Assembly: GCA_030562195.1 (NCBI GenBank)
Contig: CM060200.1
Coordinates: 11,408,001 to 11,472,000, forward strand
Direction of reading: 5' to 3'
Length of the DNA stretch: 64,000 bases
From: Nipponacmea schrenckii
Lineage: Eukaryota; Mollusca; Gastropoda; Lottiidae
Position numbers and translations under genes: made by a program. Positions within the stretch are counted from its first letter, which is position 1; each line of letters starts with the position of its first letter. This document shows positions 39,701 through 54,700 of the stretch, in pieces. Below the pieces are notes generated by a model. It worked only from the letters and a program-made list of their open reading frames with translations, was not told where the DNA came from and searched no databases.

Positions 39701-42700
39701 AAGTTTCAGCTATTTTCTCGATATCTATAGAAAAAACTTAAATTATTACACGTTATTGGATTAGGTTTTTTGCAGTATTCCTTTGTATTGAACCTAATTT
39801 TGACCATTTTCAATAAAGAGTTGATTATTATTATTATTATTAATATAAGCAATATAATTCACCACATTAACAAGTCTAATCTGATAAAGCCTTCTAGTTT
39901 TTTTCTATTTTACATTACAATAATTTTCGTCATTTAAAATTATCAAATGATTACAATTTAACTGAGAGTTAATTTAGTTGCACAACTCCAATATACTGCC
40001 TATTCAAAAAGTCAAAGTTTGAAAAACAATGAACTGACTAGAAACAAAAGTTTATTAATAATAACAATTTTGCCACTTTGTAGAAGAGGATTATCTGTTT
40101 TGGACCATGGTAACATTTGACTTTTGTCCCGATTATCAAAGTAGCATTCCAAAACGATTGGCATCAAGCTTTATAAAACAAGGCATTGGACCAGAGCTGG
40201 CGATATATTGTGAACGTAAAATTATTATGTCGAGGAAATAGTTGAACGTTTTGCCCAGAAAGACAACCCATTGTTGAGAACAATGTAAAAAATAGTGGCA
40301 ACTTTAAATCCTACCTTATACTTGGTGTAATGGATATTTTGCCCCGTGCCCATGTACTGCTAAACAATTGTCCCTTACCTATCCCAATATTAAACTTTTT
40401 TTAAAACAACATTATATCTTTTATCAAATCATTTCTATTCAGATTATTTTCCTTACTGTTTCTATTTCAATTTTCGTTTTTTTAGGGTTGCATTTCTAAT
40501 GTGAACTTAATAGTTTGATTTTAGAGTCAATGAATATTTGACAATAAGCTTTTTTTTCCAGGATTTGTTAGTACCATTGATTGTAACATAGATTTAGCAT
40601 AGTTCTTGGCGTTCAAATCATATGCTAGCATGGCCATAGTAATGGTAGTATTAAATGGCGCGTGGCGAATAAATATTCGAATTGCAATACTAACATCGTT
40701 GAGCATAGCTTTTCGCATAAACCATAGCGCTAACCTAAAATAGCATAATATGCAATATAGTCGCCATGGAGCGTATATACGTTATTAATCTTAATTTTTG
40801 TTATTTACAGATTGCATGTATATAAGCATAGCGCTATCTAGATTAGCTGGCGAGGTAAATAATAGCATGTTAGCTTTAAGCTGTTTGGCCGATTAATATA
40901 GCTTAGTCGATAAGAAATAATAATAAATTCTCAAACGTTGGCACAAGATGGCAGTAATTTAAAAAGGAACCTTATGTGTATTGTCAACCTATTGCAACAC
41001 CTGAAGAGACAATATTTGGATGATTTCTTATATAAAAAGTATTTACCCAAGAAATATTTGTAATTGCATCCTTATTAATCCCCATATTGCAATGCATCAT
41101 GCGTCCATAGTTTACTTATTTTATTAGAGGGATCCTCTAAGGCCTACCAGAACGCCATCAAGAAGACAACCAACTGAAAGACCAATTAGGCGTGGCGATA
41201 TTAATCCAAATAAGGTAGAGGCGCCGCGATATTTATCACTTTTTTTTTAATTCCGTTTACAATTAGCTAACAATAGTGCGGCAACATTTAAATAATTTCG
41301 CCGTCATTACTGTTTCAATGAACTATTTAAAAACGATATGGATTATTACTACATCACTATTTAAATTCCAAGTGAAAAACGGGAATCGTGAATCATGAAA
41401 CTGCTTTAATGCACAGATCATGGCTAATTGTAAACTTTAACATTGGTGGTGGAAACACTGTACTTGCATACTGACGCATTGCTTGCTAATATTAAATAGA
41501 TCTATATAGCTTGGCTAAATCATAATATGCTGATATAACAGTTACAAAAGTTACAACACATTATTTATAAACAGTATTGTGTCTTAAGTAATAACATTTT
41601 AACTGTCATTAGCCAGAACCGGAAGAGGAATGTGAGGTCACGTGTCCAAGGGGACCTCCCGGGAGAAATGGAACCAAGGTATGTACAATCTTGTTAACGT
41701 TAAAAACTAACCTTTGCTCTTGATTCACGGAGCACTGAGTAACGACCCTTTCCTTATGATGTGACTCTTTAAGTGAAAATCAGTTTCTTCAAGCAGATAG
41801 TCAGACATAGTGGCATGGGCTTACTTTTTGGTTTATGTAAGCTTTTCTGTATTTCTTTTTAACAAGGGCTCAATGGGACCTCGAGGTATTCCAGGAGAAC
41901 CGGGCATACCTGGTAATCCAGGTGGAAAAGGTGAAAGAGGATCACAAGGACCTCGTGGTGCTGATGGTATTGATGTAAGTTGATATTAATCTGCTCCTCA
42001 AAAAGAAATATTTGTTTATATGGTGCTCTTAACATCTTACATCTTACGTAAGTTATTCACATGTTCGACAAACGCCCTGATGAATCAGGTAATATAGTAA
42101 GTATGTCACCTGAATCACAATTTTGAAAGAAAACGTTGATACCTTGTTGTAACAGTCCCTTTTGGAATAATTGTATGTTTTAAAATTGCAGGGTAGACCA
42201 GGTGTTCCAGGCGAACCAGGGGTGCCTGGTCGAGATGGCCGACAAGTAAGTTGGACCTTTCTCTTGTCTTCTGTTAGGCATGTATACTGTGTAGATCACG
42301 ACTAGAGAGACTAGACTAGTATCAAGTGTTTGTCTTGGTTTACCAACAAGAATCGTTAGTATTATATAACCGATCGTAACAGTGCATAACACATCCAAGA
42401 TTTGTCGCGTCGCATTCAAACATCGACATGGATTATTTTTTTTTAATTCAGGGTTTGAAAGGCGAAGTAGGTCGAGCCGGTAGAAGAGGGGGAAGTGGAA
42501 CAAAGGTAGTACATGTGTATCTATTACCAAAAGGTCATTTTCTGATATTATTTTTTGTGTACAAAAGACTAATTCGTGTTACTTCAGCTCTTGCGAAAAA
42601 TTCAGAAGTGCTTTTGTTCGGTACAGATGGTTTAAGACAACTCGTTAGTATGTAAGACTCTAAAAGAATTGAAAGGAGCTGTGGTGTGTTTTGGCAATCT

Positions 42701-45700
42701 GGATAGTTTTCTCCTGTTAATATTGGTCATTATTCCTAGAGTTGATGGACGAGATGATCGATGATTGTTTATAGATTGTCTTTAGATTGCTGTAAATTGG
42801 TCAAAGTTTAATTTGTGCTTATTTAGGGTGAACGAGGTATCGCAGGATTACCAGGTCGTCCAGGGGAACCCGGGGCAAAGGTAAGTATTTCAATTTTCAT
42901 TTATTCGTAGTTATAAGAGACATAATATTATATATATAACAAAAAGGTGGTAACTTCGGATGGTTTAAAATCAGTAGACACAGCTTTACCAATATATTAC
43001 AAATGTAATTATTTGCATTTGCTTATACCCCACTTAAAAATAACTATTTCAAAATGAACTATGCTAATACTCATACTCACAGTTTTATAAATATAGTCTT
43101 AGTCTGAAAGCAGATTGTGGACGTGGTTGCTGACTAAGGTCAAAACTTTCTGTCGATTCATCCCTTTTTCTCATTTCCTGTTACCATATTTTCCAGTAAA
43201 CTGGCACAATTGTTTATAAATTTGATGAAAACATTACATACTTGGTGTATTGTTGACTTTTCCGGTAGTTGGGTATAACACTTAAACGGAATTTCTTATT
43301 ATTCACACATGATTTGTACATATTTATCTTGAAGCCAATGTTGAAGATTTCGTCCTATATTGCACATTATTACACCAAATTTTTGTTCAAAGGCGTTACA
43401 TATCTCAACGGCAGCGAAATCAACAACTAAGATAGTCGTGAGTGTCATGGTCACTTTATTGACTTATGTTCATTACGCGGGAGCGTAAATACATGATCGC
43501 TGGTCGAGTAATGTAGGTGACCGCTAATCAGTCGTTAATTACATTGAATAGTCGTAAGGGGGGGGCTTCATTGTGGTCGTGAGAGCAGGATATACTGCTT
43601 TATGTTATCCGGTATTAAAAAGGCGTTTTTGTAAAAAGGATTGTCCAACTTTGCAAGAGACAATCTGCAATTATATGACCCGAATAATTATCGTCAAGCG
43701 AACACAATGTCTGTACACATATCGGTCAGTTTTCGTTGTCCCCTTTTAGTTTATCTCTTGACTTTTAACTTGTCCAGAGCAATTCATTCTTATTTTTTTG
43801 TACTGCTCAATTCTCATATCCTATTTTCAGGAACGAACAATTAAAATATGACACTTCTCCTGCATAATAATGACAAGAAATTTTACAAAATTAAAAGGAA
43901 TGGTTAAGCATGAAATTCCCTTTAAATCTAAACATGTGTAGACATGGAATTATTCTGAAATTCCATTTTTTATTTTAACCTTACTATTCTATGAAATATA
44001 GGTCACGGACATACACTAATGATTAAGTACATATTTAGAAGTGTCAACAATAAAATACGTATCACGTTCAATTAGATTTTAATGACACACATTTATAAGC
44101 CGTTCCAGAGAGACATAAGAAAAGAATTCATTGAAATTTGAAATCATAAAGATTGTGTCTCCTTACAGAATGAGCTACGATTCTCAATCTCAATCAACAC
44201 TTTGGCACCGCTTTTACCATTATAAAAATCAAAGGGCCACGAATTTTAATTCTAGCTTTTCAGTGAATGATCAATTCGACATTGTATATTTTTTTATTTA
44301 GGGGGAAAGTGGTAACGATGGACGGCCGGGAGAGCCTGGAAAACCAGGTGATATAGGAGAGGCAGTAAGTATGATCACAAACACAAGATTACACTGTTCT
44401 GTCACAGAACTATATACAAAAGACAATGTTTTCAAACCTGTTTATCATATCGATGAAGCATGAATACTATACAAGACGATGCTTTCAACTAGTTGGTCAT
44501 ATCGATGAAGCATGCATATTTTACAACGAGATGCATTCAATAATTACAAGATGTTTTCAACCAGTTGTTCATATCGATGAAGCATGCATATTTTACAACG
44601 CAATGTTTTCAACCAATTTTTCATTTCAGCGAATGAATCTGTTATCATTCCCATTTAAAGCAAAGTTTTTACGTATGTTCTTAAGTATACTATAGACCCT
44701 TGTCGATCGACATATAAGTGCTTGCTTAAATTCTCCCAGGCGGTTATTATCATCTTTTCAAACCTTTTCAGATTGTTGGTCCTATCGGCCCTAAAGGTGA
44801 CACTGGTGAACCTGGTCCTCGTGGCTTGGAGGTATGGTATATATTATTGAAACACTATGAAACGGTTTCTGCATAACTCGAAGTCCGATAGGGAAAAAAA
44901 CGACAATAAAAGAAAAAATGAATATCTCACATTAAATGTCTTTATGTAAATTCTAATCTCTCTAATTTGAGTGAAATATTCAAAAAATTTGCAATGCAGT
45001 TTAATATCATACCTTTTCCTGATGAAGAATAATAGAAGAAAGTACTTTTTTTGAATATAAAACAATCATAATTACATACAAATGTTGTTATGAAGTAGTG
45101 GGGCAAGTAGTATATCCAGATGGGCACTGGAGTATGATCTTAGTAGAAGTAACGAATTAGGTCGTTTGGGGGCACTGTTTTAGGCTAATATAATTATCAA
45201 TATATGTTTACAGGGTAGACGAGGGAGAACGGGGCCGCGTGGAGCTCCCGGTGAAACCCCACAAAAGGTATTGTAAAGCAAAAACGTTCGAATTAATAGT
45301 ACGCCATAAAATAAGCTTGCTTATTTATTTCATTATATGCTAATATACGCACCCATGTATTAAGTTACTAATGATTCATTTCAGTTAAAAGACATATATA
45401 TATATTACTTCTCATGCTTTTTAGAGCGTTCACGGTGCTTATAGCTTTATCCCTATTGTCATAAACCAGTTGCTCTTTCTATTTCCTTGCTGGTAACAGT
45501 GGCTCGGGGACTGGTTGAACCAAGTCTACGGGCCCGCACCTGTAAGGGACCCTCACACCAAGAAAAGTTCAGGAGGGTACATATTGAAAATAATTCGCCC
45601 GTCTACCTAATCATATATTTATGCATGCGTTATCCTTCTTTTTTATTACTGGTGCTGCGATTAAACCATGGCATTACGTATTTATAGGCATGTAAAGCGT

Positions 45701-48700
45701 TTTCTTTTCAAACAAATGCTTGCTCTTTGCTATATAACAAATACTCCATTAATCAGTATTATATTTCATAATCATATATTCATGCATTCAGCTATTCAGT
45801 CATGCAATGCTAACATTTCACATCTTTTCATAGAATATATTGCTGCTGCTTTTAAGGTATATTATTCTTTTTTTGTTTATGATATACCTCTTTATGCATG
45901 AAACAATAACTTTATTTTCAGTCAAATAACTATGGATTCTACCTACAGATGCCCAAGAACGTCAATATTAATTTTATTTTCTTTTATATTCCCATGTAAA
46001 GAGTGCCACTCAGTTGGTTTCACGAATTCATCAATCAATAACGCTCTAAATAAATGAAAATATTTATTAATTTCCAACTGTATACTGTTTATTCTAACTT
46101 TTTCTCACGACTTAAAAACAGGTTCAAGTAGTATATAAGGGAGGGAACTCATGAATACATATTTGATGATTATAATGAATCAAAGTTTGTAAAACCATGA
46201 TCAACTTTGTTGCTTCATGTCTGTCATTGTGGAAGTTTTAATGATACAAACCCTTTCTAATTTTTTTTTATTCTTTCCCAGGGAACTAAAGGTGAAGTCG
46301 GCACGCCTGGAGAAAAAGGAGAGAGAGGTGATAGAGTAAGTCAAATATCGATTTCAACCATATTTCTAAATATGTATGAGCTATAAAATTCGGCCTTTGA
46401 CTCAAATTAGCAAATATGAGCTACAATGTTTTGCCTTCCATCCAATTTTTAAATATGAGCTACAATGGTCTGCCTTCGATCCAATTTCTAAATATGAGCT
46501 ATATAATGTTCTACCTTCCTACCAATTTCTAAATATGAGCTATAATGTTCTACCTTCCATCTAATTTCTAAATATGAGCTACAATGCTCTGCCTTCCATC
46601 CAATTTCTATATATGAGGTACAATTTTCTGCCTTCCATCCAATTTCTAAATATGAGCTACAATGTTCTTCCTTCCATCCAATTTCTAAATATGAGCTACA
46701 ATGTTCTTCCTTCCATCCAATTTCTAAATATGAGCTACAATGGTCTGCCTTCCATCCAATTTCTAAATATGAGCTATAATGTTCTTCCTTCCATCCAATT
46801 TCTAAATATGTGCTATAATGTTCTACCTTCCTACCAATTTCTAAATATGAGCTATAATGTTCTTCCTTCCATCCAATTTCTAAATATGAGCTATAATGTT
46901 CTACCTTCCTACCAATTTCTAAATATGTGCTATATGATATGATATTATGATGATAATGGATATATATATTTTAGGGATTTACCGGTGGAGAAGGTCCTCC
47001 TGGCCCCCCGGGGTTGCCTGGGAGACCGGTAAGTAATTTTTTAATTTGTAAATTAATTTGGAAGATTAAATGCAAACATTTTAAAGGCACAAGTTTTGAT
47101 TTGTTTATTTTACTCTTTTAGGGTATTCCCGGAGAAACAGTTACCTCGAATAGGATAGAACCACTTCCGGTAAGTACAAAACAAAAAATCAGACCTTTAT
47201 TTGCGTGATTATTCAATTTCATATTTCTGAAAAACGCTTAATTCTGTAGCATTTTCCATAGTATTCACTAAATATCGTATACTATCACCTTCTATAAATA
47301 ATACTTTCATCGATATGTTGCAGATTGGTCCACAAGGTTCTGAAGGTCCAGAGGGTCCACCAGGCAAACCGGGCCCCAAGGTAAGGAGAAGCATGACCTG
47401 GAAAAGTGTCCGATATGCGAGTTAAAACAATTTACTCCTGTAGAGGAGTATCTGACAAGCTTTTATAAATGTTTTACAAATTTCAAAACTAGCTTTGTAT
47501 CATTAATAGTGTCAGTTATTGACAAAAATATATGAGTTTAATGGATGTTGACGAGGTATCGGACTAATCACAGTACCAAAAAGAGAAAAATTCTACTAGT
47601 TAAGTCTAATTATGTCCATATTATTGTTCTTCAGTAAACGAGAATACTGTTACTGTTCGACAACGTAATGCTACATGTATAATACTAAAGAAACCTCAAA
47701 CAAATTATCCTTGATATGCTTCAGCATATATTTGTTATGGTCCTTTATTATATGGATTGGAAATTTCATATGATTTTCATGTTTTGAAATGTTTTATAAA
47801 CCTGCATGGTATACGTCGAAGTTTAGAACTATGTTGACACTCACGATATATACGATATATATTTAAGGGCCAGAAAGGTGGAAGGGGTGCATTAGGAAGG
47901 AAGGGGCTGAAGGTAAAACATTTATGTTGTTATGTGAAATGTGAACTCATAAGTAATTTTGTCACAAAATTTATGTCCACACATATCAATTATTTGGATT
48001 CTTGTTCATTGTCAACGCGGCCATTGAATGGTCACATTAGCAGTAATGAGCGCTATATAGTAATCAATAACTTAATCTTCATGGTTGGCATAATTTTTTC
48101 GCTAGACCTATTATAATATACATTAAGTAAACGATCGTTTGTAAATATCGTAAGATAGAACCCATTAGACGAAATTAATTTAAGGTCAATGGAAATCATA
48201 GATCCTCTTTATGCAAAGTTATATATTTATATGAAACTATCTTTTGTTTGTTCGCATTGTTTTGATTAACGTCTACACTTTTACAGGGTGACAAGGGTGA
48301 AACTGGAGCACAAGGTCTTTCTGGTGCAGATGGTATACAGGTAAGTGTTTTAAAACGTATGTGAGTTCTGGAATGATCTTGGATAAAGGTTCTTTTAAAA
48401 AAAGAAACAAGATGCAATTTCGATGGTGTGTCTGAAACAGTTTTGCTGCTTGCTTTGTGGAAACATTACGTGTTGGACATGCATTCCATCCCACTTCACC
48501 GTATATGACTGTATATATTTAAATCGTGAGAAGCAAATCAAAACTGGACGCTGCTGCTTAATCATTGATAGATGGTTGGAGCTCTGTTATTTTTCAGGGG
48601 CCAGAAGGTGAAGCAGGACGAACTGGTTCTAAGGGAGACAAAGGCTCTCGCGTAAGTGCTTATTTTATTTCTTTCATAAGCACTTTAATTGTAAATTCAT

Positions 48701-51700
48701 TGTAATGTTTTGTTCAGTGCTGATCATTTTCTGTTTCATGTACATCACATTGCATCTTGATCATACTCACGCAGCAACCAAGCAAAGACGCGAAAATGCG
48801 CTCGATCCATGATTCCATTATTAACTGTCTATGCATTATCGAGATTGTTTGACGCATAAAGAAAGCTGATAAAAAATAGTAAAGACGCAAAGGAAAGAGT
48901 AGTCATATCATACCTATTCACTATTCTTCCTCACATTTATACTTTATAACTAAGATTTTGTTATAGGGTCAAGATGGGCAGCGAGGTCAGCGCGGCGCAC
49001 CAGGAAGTCAAGGTCCGACGGTAAGTGCTCTTGGCAACATTTCAGGCTATTCTTTGATGCATTTTTTCTTTCACAAAATATGAGACTGAGAGTATAATAG
49101 GATGGCGAGTTGAAACACAACGGTACTTTCGATGCAGTGGTTCAGAAGGTCTTAAAATCCTGTCTTTCCAAATGTATCTATTAAGATACATTGCTGAGAA
49201 GGATTCATAGTTCTAATTTTACATATAGCAAGTTGAAGATTAAATCTATGCATCGATCTTAATCACTATAAGAGAACCTCTGATTTAAATGTTTTGTTCT
49301 ACCATATATTACATAAAATATAACATTATTTAGGGACGAACTGGAGATAGTGGTAAAACTGGTAGTAAAGGAGATACTGGTGCAAGGGTAGGTTTAATCA
49401 AAATATAAGCGAGAATAAATGCTGTTTTAATCTGTCGCCAAAGACAGTTACTTAGTTTAGAAAATCCTTTTATAACCATTTATGAAGCGAAACTTTATGC
49501 TATTATCTTCAATAACCAAATGCTTTTAAAAGCGACAAGTCTGAGTACATGTTTGCCTTATGCTGTGCTTTCTTGTAAGTACGTACAGCAGTAACTTGGT
49601 TGAAAAGTTTGGTAGTTGACGCAAAATGTAATAATGTGAATATCATACTATATTTTAAAAAAAGACTTGTTGCTTTCACGAGAAGACTACATTTCTACTT
49701 TGAACTAAAAAACTATCAGGAGCGACTGCATTGGTGTCTTCTGTATTGAATCTCTGTTTAACTACATAGAAACGACACAATCTGTCAAAGCAGATATAAT
49801 TTGGTGAATGATGGCCTTCAAGACGTTTTGGAACAATATTCAAATTAGACATCAAGGATAATCAGTACGTTTTGCGTCAGCTGTATTATCACGTAAGCAC
49901 GTGCTGTTACTGCTTTGGACTTTATCGGTATATTTTACTTTAAGTTGATATCTCAATATTCTATAGTGCTGGCTTGAATTCTTTTAATTTTTGTTTCTTT
50001 TTCCCTATATATTTCCAGCTTTTTGCTATTGTTTTTTTTTCTGATAAATTGTAATTGCTAATGAGATTTTCTTATTTTGTATATCGGATTGGTTTACTTA
50101 CTTTATTTTAAGATCTAGTTAGTGTCCTTTCATAATTCAAATATATAAGTTTTTGGTAAAAAGTATAATATATATTATGTACTAGCAACCCCCCCCCCCC
50201 CCAAAAAAAAAACAAAAAAAAAACTAAAAAACTTAGAACACTTTCAGTTTGAAAAGACAACATTCGGATTTATCTAAAATAATAAATTGTGACTGGATAT
50301 TTTTCTGAGAATATTTACTTAACAAAAATTTTAGCTATTATTTTAATTCCATTTGCTTTCTAGGCTTTTTGCTTTGGCGATCATGTTATTTGCATGCAAT
50401 CATGTATTTTTCTAATTATTAATTCCATTCTTGTCTAATCTTGTGTAAATGTAGTACTATTGTAAAATGTCTATTGTTATTATTGATATTTACAAGGTTT
50501 TGATTTTATGTAAGTAAAGTTTACCTTTATTCCAAGAGGTGATTTCCTTACGTGACCTTCGGATTTATGAACGTTTGAATTTGAGTCCTGATGCTAAGAG
50601 AAAAGTTTGGTCATAGTTAGGTTGTGGTAAAGGCGAGAAGGCATACCGACATTTACTATATCACCTGATATACTCAACTGGCGACATACAAAGACCACTA
50701 TTAAGAGTAATATTATCGGATTTATAATAATATCCAGAAATGATGAAAATATAACAGAATTTAGCTATGGCATGTTACAGTAATTTGCATAAAAAGAGCT
50801 TGCCCTAGTCTGTCATGTGGGAAAATTTACATTACGAACCCTTATAATATTTGTCCGGTAGACTGGTAGTAATTTCTACCAACAGGCCATTTTAAATCAT
50901 AGCACAATTAATATCTACCTCCCTTTCTATTTTTCAGGGCCCACCTGGACCGCCTGGTAATCCTGGATTAGGATCAGCGAAGGGACAACTGGTATGGGGT
51001 GAATTCATACAACAGTTCCAAGTACTACTCCAATTGATTTTTATGCATGAATCGCACAAAATAACTCACCCCAGCACATTATTAGATTTTAGTGTCCCAA
51101 AACCACACAAATCCTTTAATAATTGACCTTTTTTACCAAACGTTTACGCCTAGCTTGGGTCGGTAATTATTATTATTACTATGATTATTATTATTATTAA
51201 TATTATTCTATCATGGTTAAAACAGCGCTATTTAAATAATCTGATTTCATTAGTTTATATTTGTAGTACTGTATATGTTTTTAGATGTGCTTTTTTAAAT
51301 TTTCTGTTTCATGGGTAGAACACTACTAGTGCCAAAATCTATGTATTTCGATTTGATTTAGATTAGATCCATACTAATTACTGCTGAATGGCTATTGAAT
51401 GTCCGGTAGAGCAAATCTTTCAAATTTGTTTCCAAAATGTTTCTCTGTCCTCTGATAGATTTAGCGAACTCGGTCGTTGTTTTACAGATTTTCCATTGTG
51501 AACAAATCAAGCACGAAAATCATGGGAGTAGTACTTGATTTTATATCATGGCGGATGTGTTCTACAGCGCATGCGCGGACGAAAGAGATTCCTGATTGAA
51601 GGATATTTTGATAGAATTTACGGAAATGGTCAATAACGTTTGTACCCATTACTGTAAATTTTATCAAACGATCCGTGCTTCAGAAGGACACGTCTCTTAA

Positions 51701-54700
51701 CAGGCGCATTTCGCTCTAAGACCTTCCCCTCATATGATACATTTTATTCTGTCATCATTTTGATATAATCATTACAATATAAACATTACAGAATCATTAC
51801 AAATAGCCATTTATGTATGTTAAACCGTTGCTTTAAGGTGAGTGTTGGAATGCTTTCAAGTATTGCTTAAAGAGCTGTCGAAGGGATTCATTACATTTTA
51901 ACGATTTGAAGAGACATCCCACGAACCCATATTGATGTACAAATTATTCGTATGGTCCCGACATTCCCTGTCATCATTCGCATGAACAGTCAACTTAAAA
52001 TCTTCACCAGATTGTCTAGTTACCCCACTTTCATCCACGCTTTCATTTCAGTTATAGATCCATTTCCTATATCACGTAATCATAGAGCGTCATTGTGTTT
52101 AGTTACTAGACAGCACATAGAATCGTGTGTTCATGTGTATGTGTACTTGCATTATGTGCTTGTCACATGGATGATGTGCTTATCACACTTTTTAATACAG
52201 GCACATTACACATTTTCACTCATATGGCACTATCTTGTACCCTCTTTGAAACCAGTCACTTTATCTGGTTTGCTTAATTCACTGTGTGGTTGATTCATTT
52301 GCTTTACAATTGCTTTTTTGGCAAAGTATTAAATCATTATCTTCATGTATCTGTTCGTAATCATATTATACTAACACATAATTGGAGTAAGTAAACTAAA
52401 GACTAATATACAATGCTGCTTTTCCTTGTAGGGTCCTCCTGGACTTCCAGGACCTCGTGGTCCACCTGGCATTAAAGGAGATAAGGTAAGAAATTGAATT
52501 TGGTTCGTAGTTGTAACATTCCTATTCATGCCAATTCGCAAACCTCAAATGCAACAATTTTAAATTAGAACACTTTCCAAAACTTTTTTCACTTTGGGAT
52601 ATAGTGCACATCTTTAACCGAACGACTCTATTATTGTAGGGTGTAGCTGGTTTAGCAGGTACTCCTGGTAATAATGGTGCTCCAGGACGTCCGGTATGTA
52701 CCCAATTTAATGGTTTGAAATAAGATAGAGAGATCTACTTTTACATGGCTTACCTACATGTTACTTATGTAGTGACCGTTACCTGTGTAGCACCAGGCCG
52801 CGATAAAATAAAAAATTTACCCCGTTTACACCTACAATATCAAGAGTGTGCAGAGAACGGTTCCATAAAAACAATGTAAACGGTTAACCGCTCTCAGATG
52901 CGTTCTAATGGAACTCTTCTTGAAAGAGGTAAATAAAGACGTCCATGTAACCTGGAGGAAAACAAAAATGGCTCCTTATAATGACCAAATTCCGCGGGAA
53001 ATAGTGAAAGTAGGTCAATGCGCATGCGCAGTAATTCGTTCTCGGCACGCTTCAAATTTACACTATAACAATTGATCGAGTCTGAGAATTTCTGAGAACG
53101 CTCGACCGCTAACATTACACAAAATTCATCCCTTCCGTTCTGTGGAACGGATAAATTTTGTAGTTTAAGCAGGGTTTTAGACGTAATTGGATAAAAATAA
53201 AAGGCGGTTTAGGGTTTAAATTATATTCAAATGTAACTTGATTAATATATCATGGTTTTATTGTAGGGTATCCCTGGTCCTGCTGGAGAGATCGGGGCAA
53301 CTGGTGAAACAGTGAGTACTTTTTGAATTAGAATAATTGCAAACTCTTAGTCATTTACCATAAATGACCCACAAATCCATCCATAAGGAAAAGGCAGCGT
53401 TATTATGATGTTATTATGTTATGGCCTTCACTCGTAAGACAGACAGTGTACCATAATGTGCGTACTTGAGAGATGCCTCACTTGCTTAAGAGGCAAATTT
53501 GGTTGAGCAACGGATGTAGTGGATGTAAGGAGCTCAAGTCCCTTTTTTCTACACCATTTTGGCCAAAGAAGTCTGGCAACACTTATATGTGATAACATGA
53601 TTGTACATTTTAGGGACAACCTGGTGAAAGTGGTAAAATTGGACCTCGAGGTGACCCTGGGTTGCCCGTAAGTAACCTTAAATATTGAAAAAATTTGTAA
53701 TTTACGTTTCATATTAAATTTAAAAAAGTGCAACACAATTAAAGAAGGCACTTAAAACTTTCAAATATTTACCTTCAAAAACAAAACGGTATAGAGTTGT
53801 CTCCTGCAGGAGAAAAATTAGTCAAATGTTTCAGTATAACAATTAGATTTTTGCAAGCTTCATTATTCAAAGTTTGACAAATCAGTACATAATGGTACTC
53901 ATAAGGGAAATCACTACCACATAATGAACAGATTATATTTGTATCCTGTGTGAATCTTTTTCTTGTATATGTAAGACAATTTGACTCATTCCATAATCTA
54001 TTACATCGATCTTTAAAAAGTTTGCTCAAAGTTGTGATAAGATTTCACCAATCTGTAAATCAAACATATGCTGGCAAATATCACATAAACGACAATTAAG
54101 CACAATTTTAACTACTTTGAGTTGACCTTCTTAAGATTATACCAGACAAAGGATGCCCCACACTTTTACAAAGCCACATAGATTTTATAATTCCTCATTA
54201 TACAAGTGTATATTAAGAGCTGTAATTAGTGTATGAAATTTTACTTATCGTTCCTTGACACAAAATATGACCATATTGACATCAATTGTATTCTGTATTG
54301 AATAAGTTCCAGTTTCACCTTAAAACATACGGTTCGCAGTCCTATTATTTGAAAACAATAAATTCCTAAGAAAATTTCTACAAAATTTTTCAATTTGGTT
54401 TAAATCACAGAAATAAATTCTTTACCAAACATAAACAGAATATGTGTTGTGAAAGCAATGGGTTGATGTATCAAACGCCGTACACTGTTGCTGAAGTACC
54501 AATTTTCTCCCTGACCTTTCATGATAATGTTAAGTTTTGAAATGAATGCAGATTAACTCCTTTTCAACAAACTGTTCGTATCAAATTACAGTATAATGCA
54601 TTAACAAGTAAGAACCACAAAGAAAAACATTAAAAAACTGAAAGAAGTGTCAATTACACTTGGAGAAAACAGAAACTTTAAAGTGTTTCCATATGAATAC

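Noticed and set aside
42180..42530. Minus-strand 116-codon frame across exons 11-12
   Set aside because: It is the antisense of Gly-X-Y exons, whose codon pattern suppresses antisense stops.
46376..46942. Plus-strand open frames with a 13-residue repeat, read as a repeat protein gene
   Set aside because: They arise from a 39-bp minisatellite lying wholly inside an intron with good splice sites on both sides.
51952..52293. 113-codon frame in intron 26 as a nested gene
   Set aside because: No motif or regulatory context; within chance length.
53428..53751. Minus-strand 107-codon frame
   Set aside because: It lies antisense over exon 30 and shows no recognisable motif.
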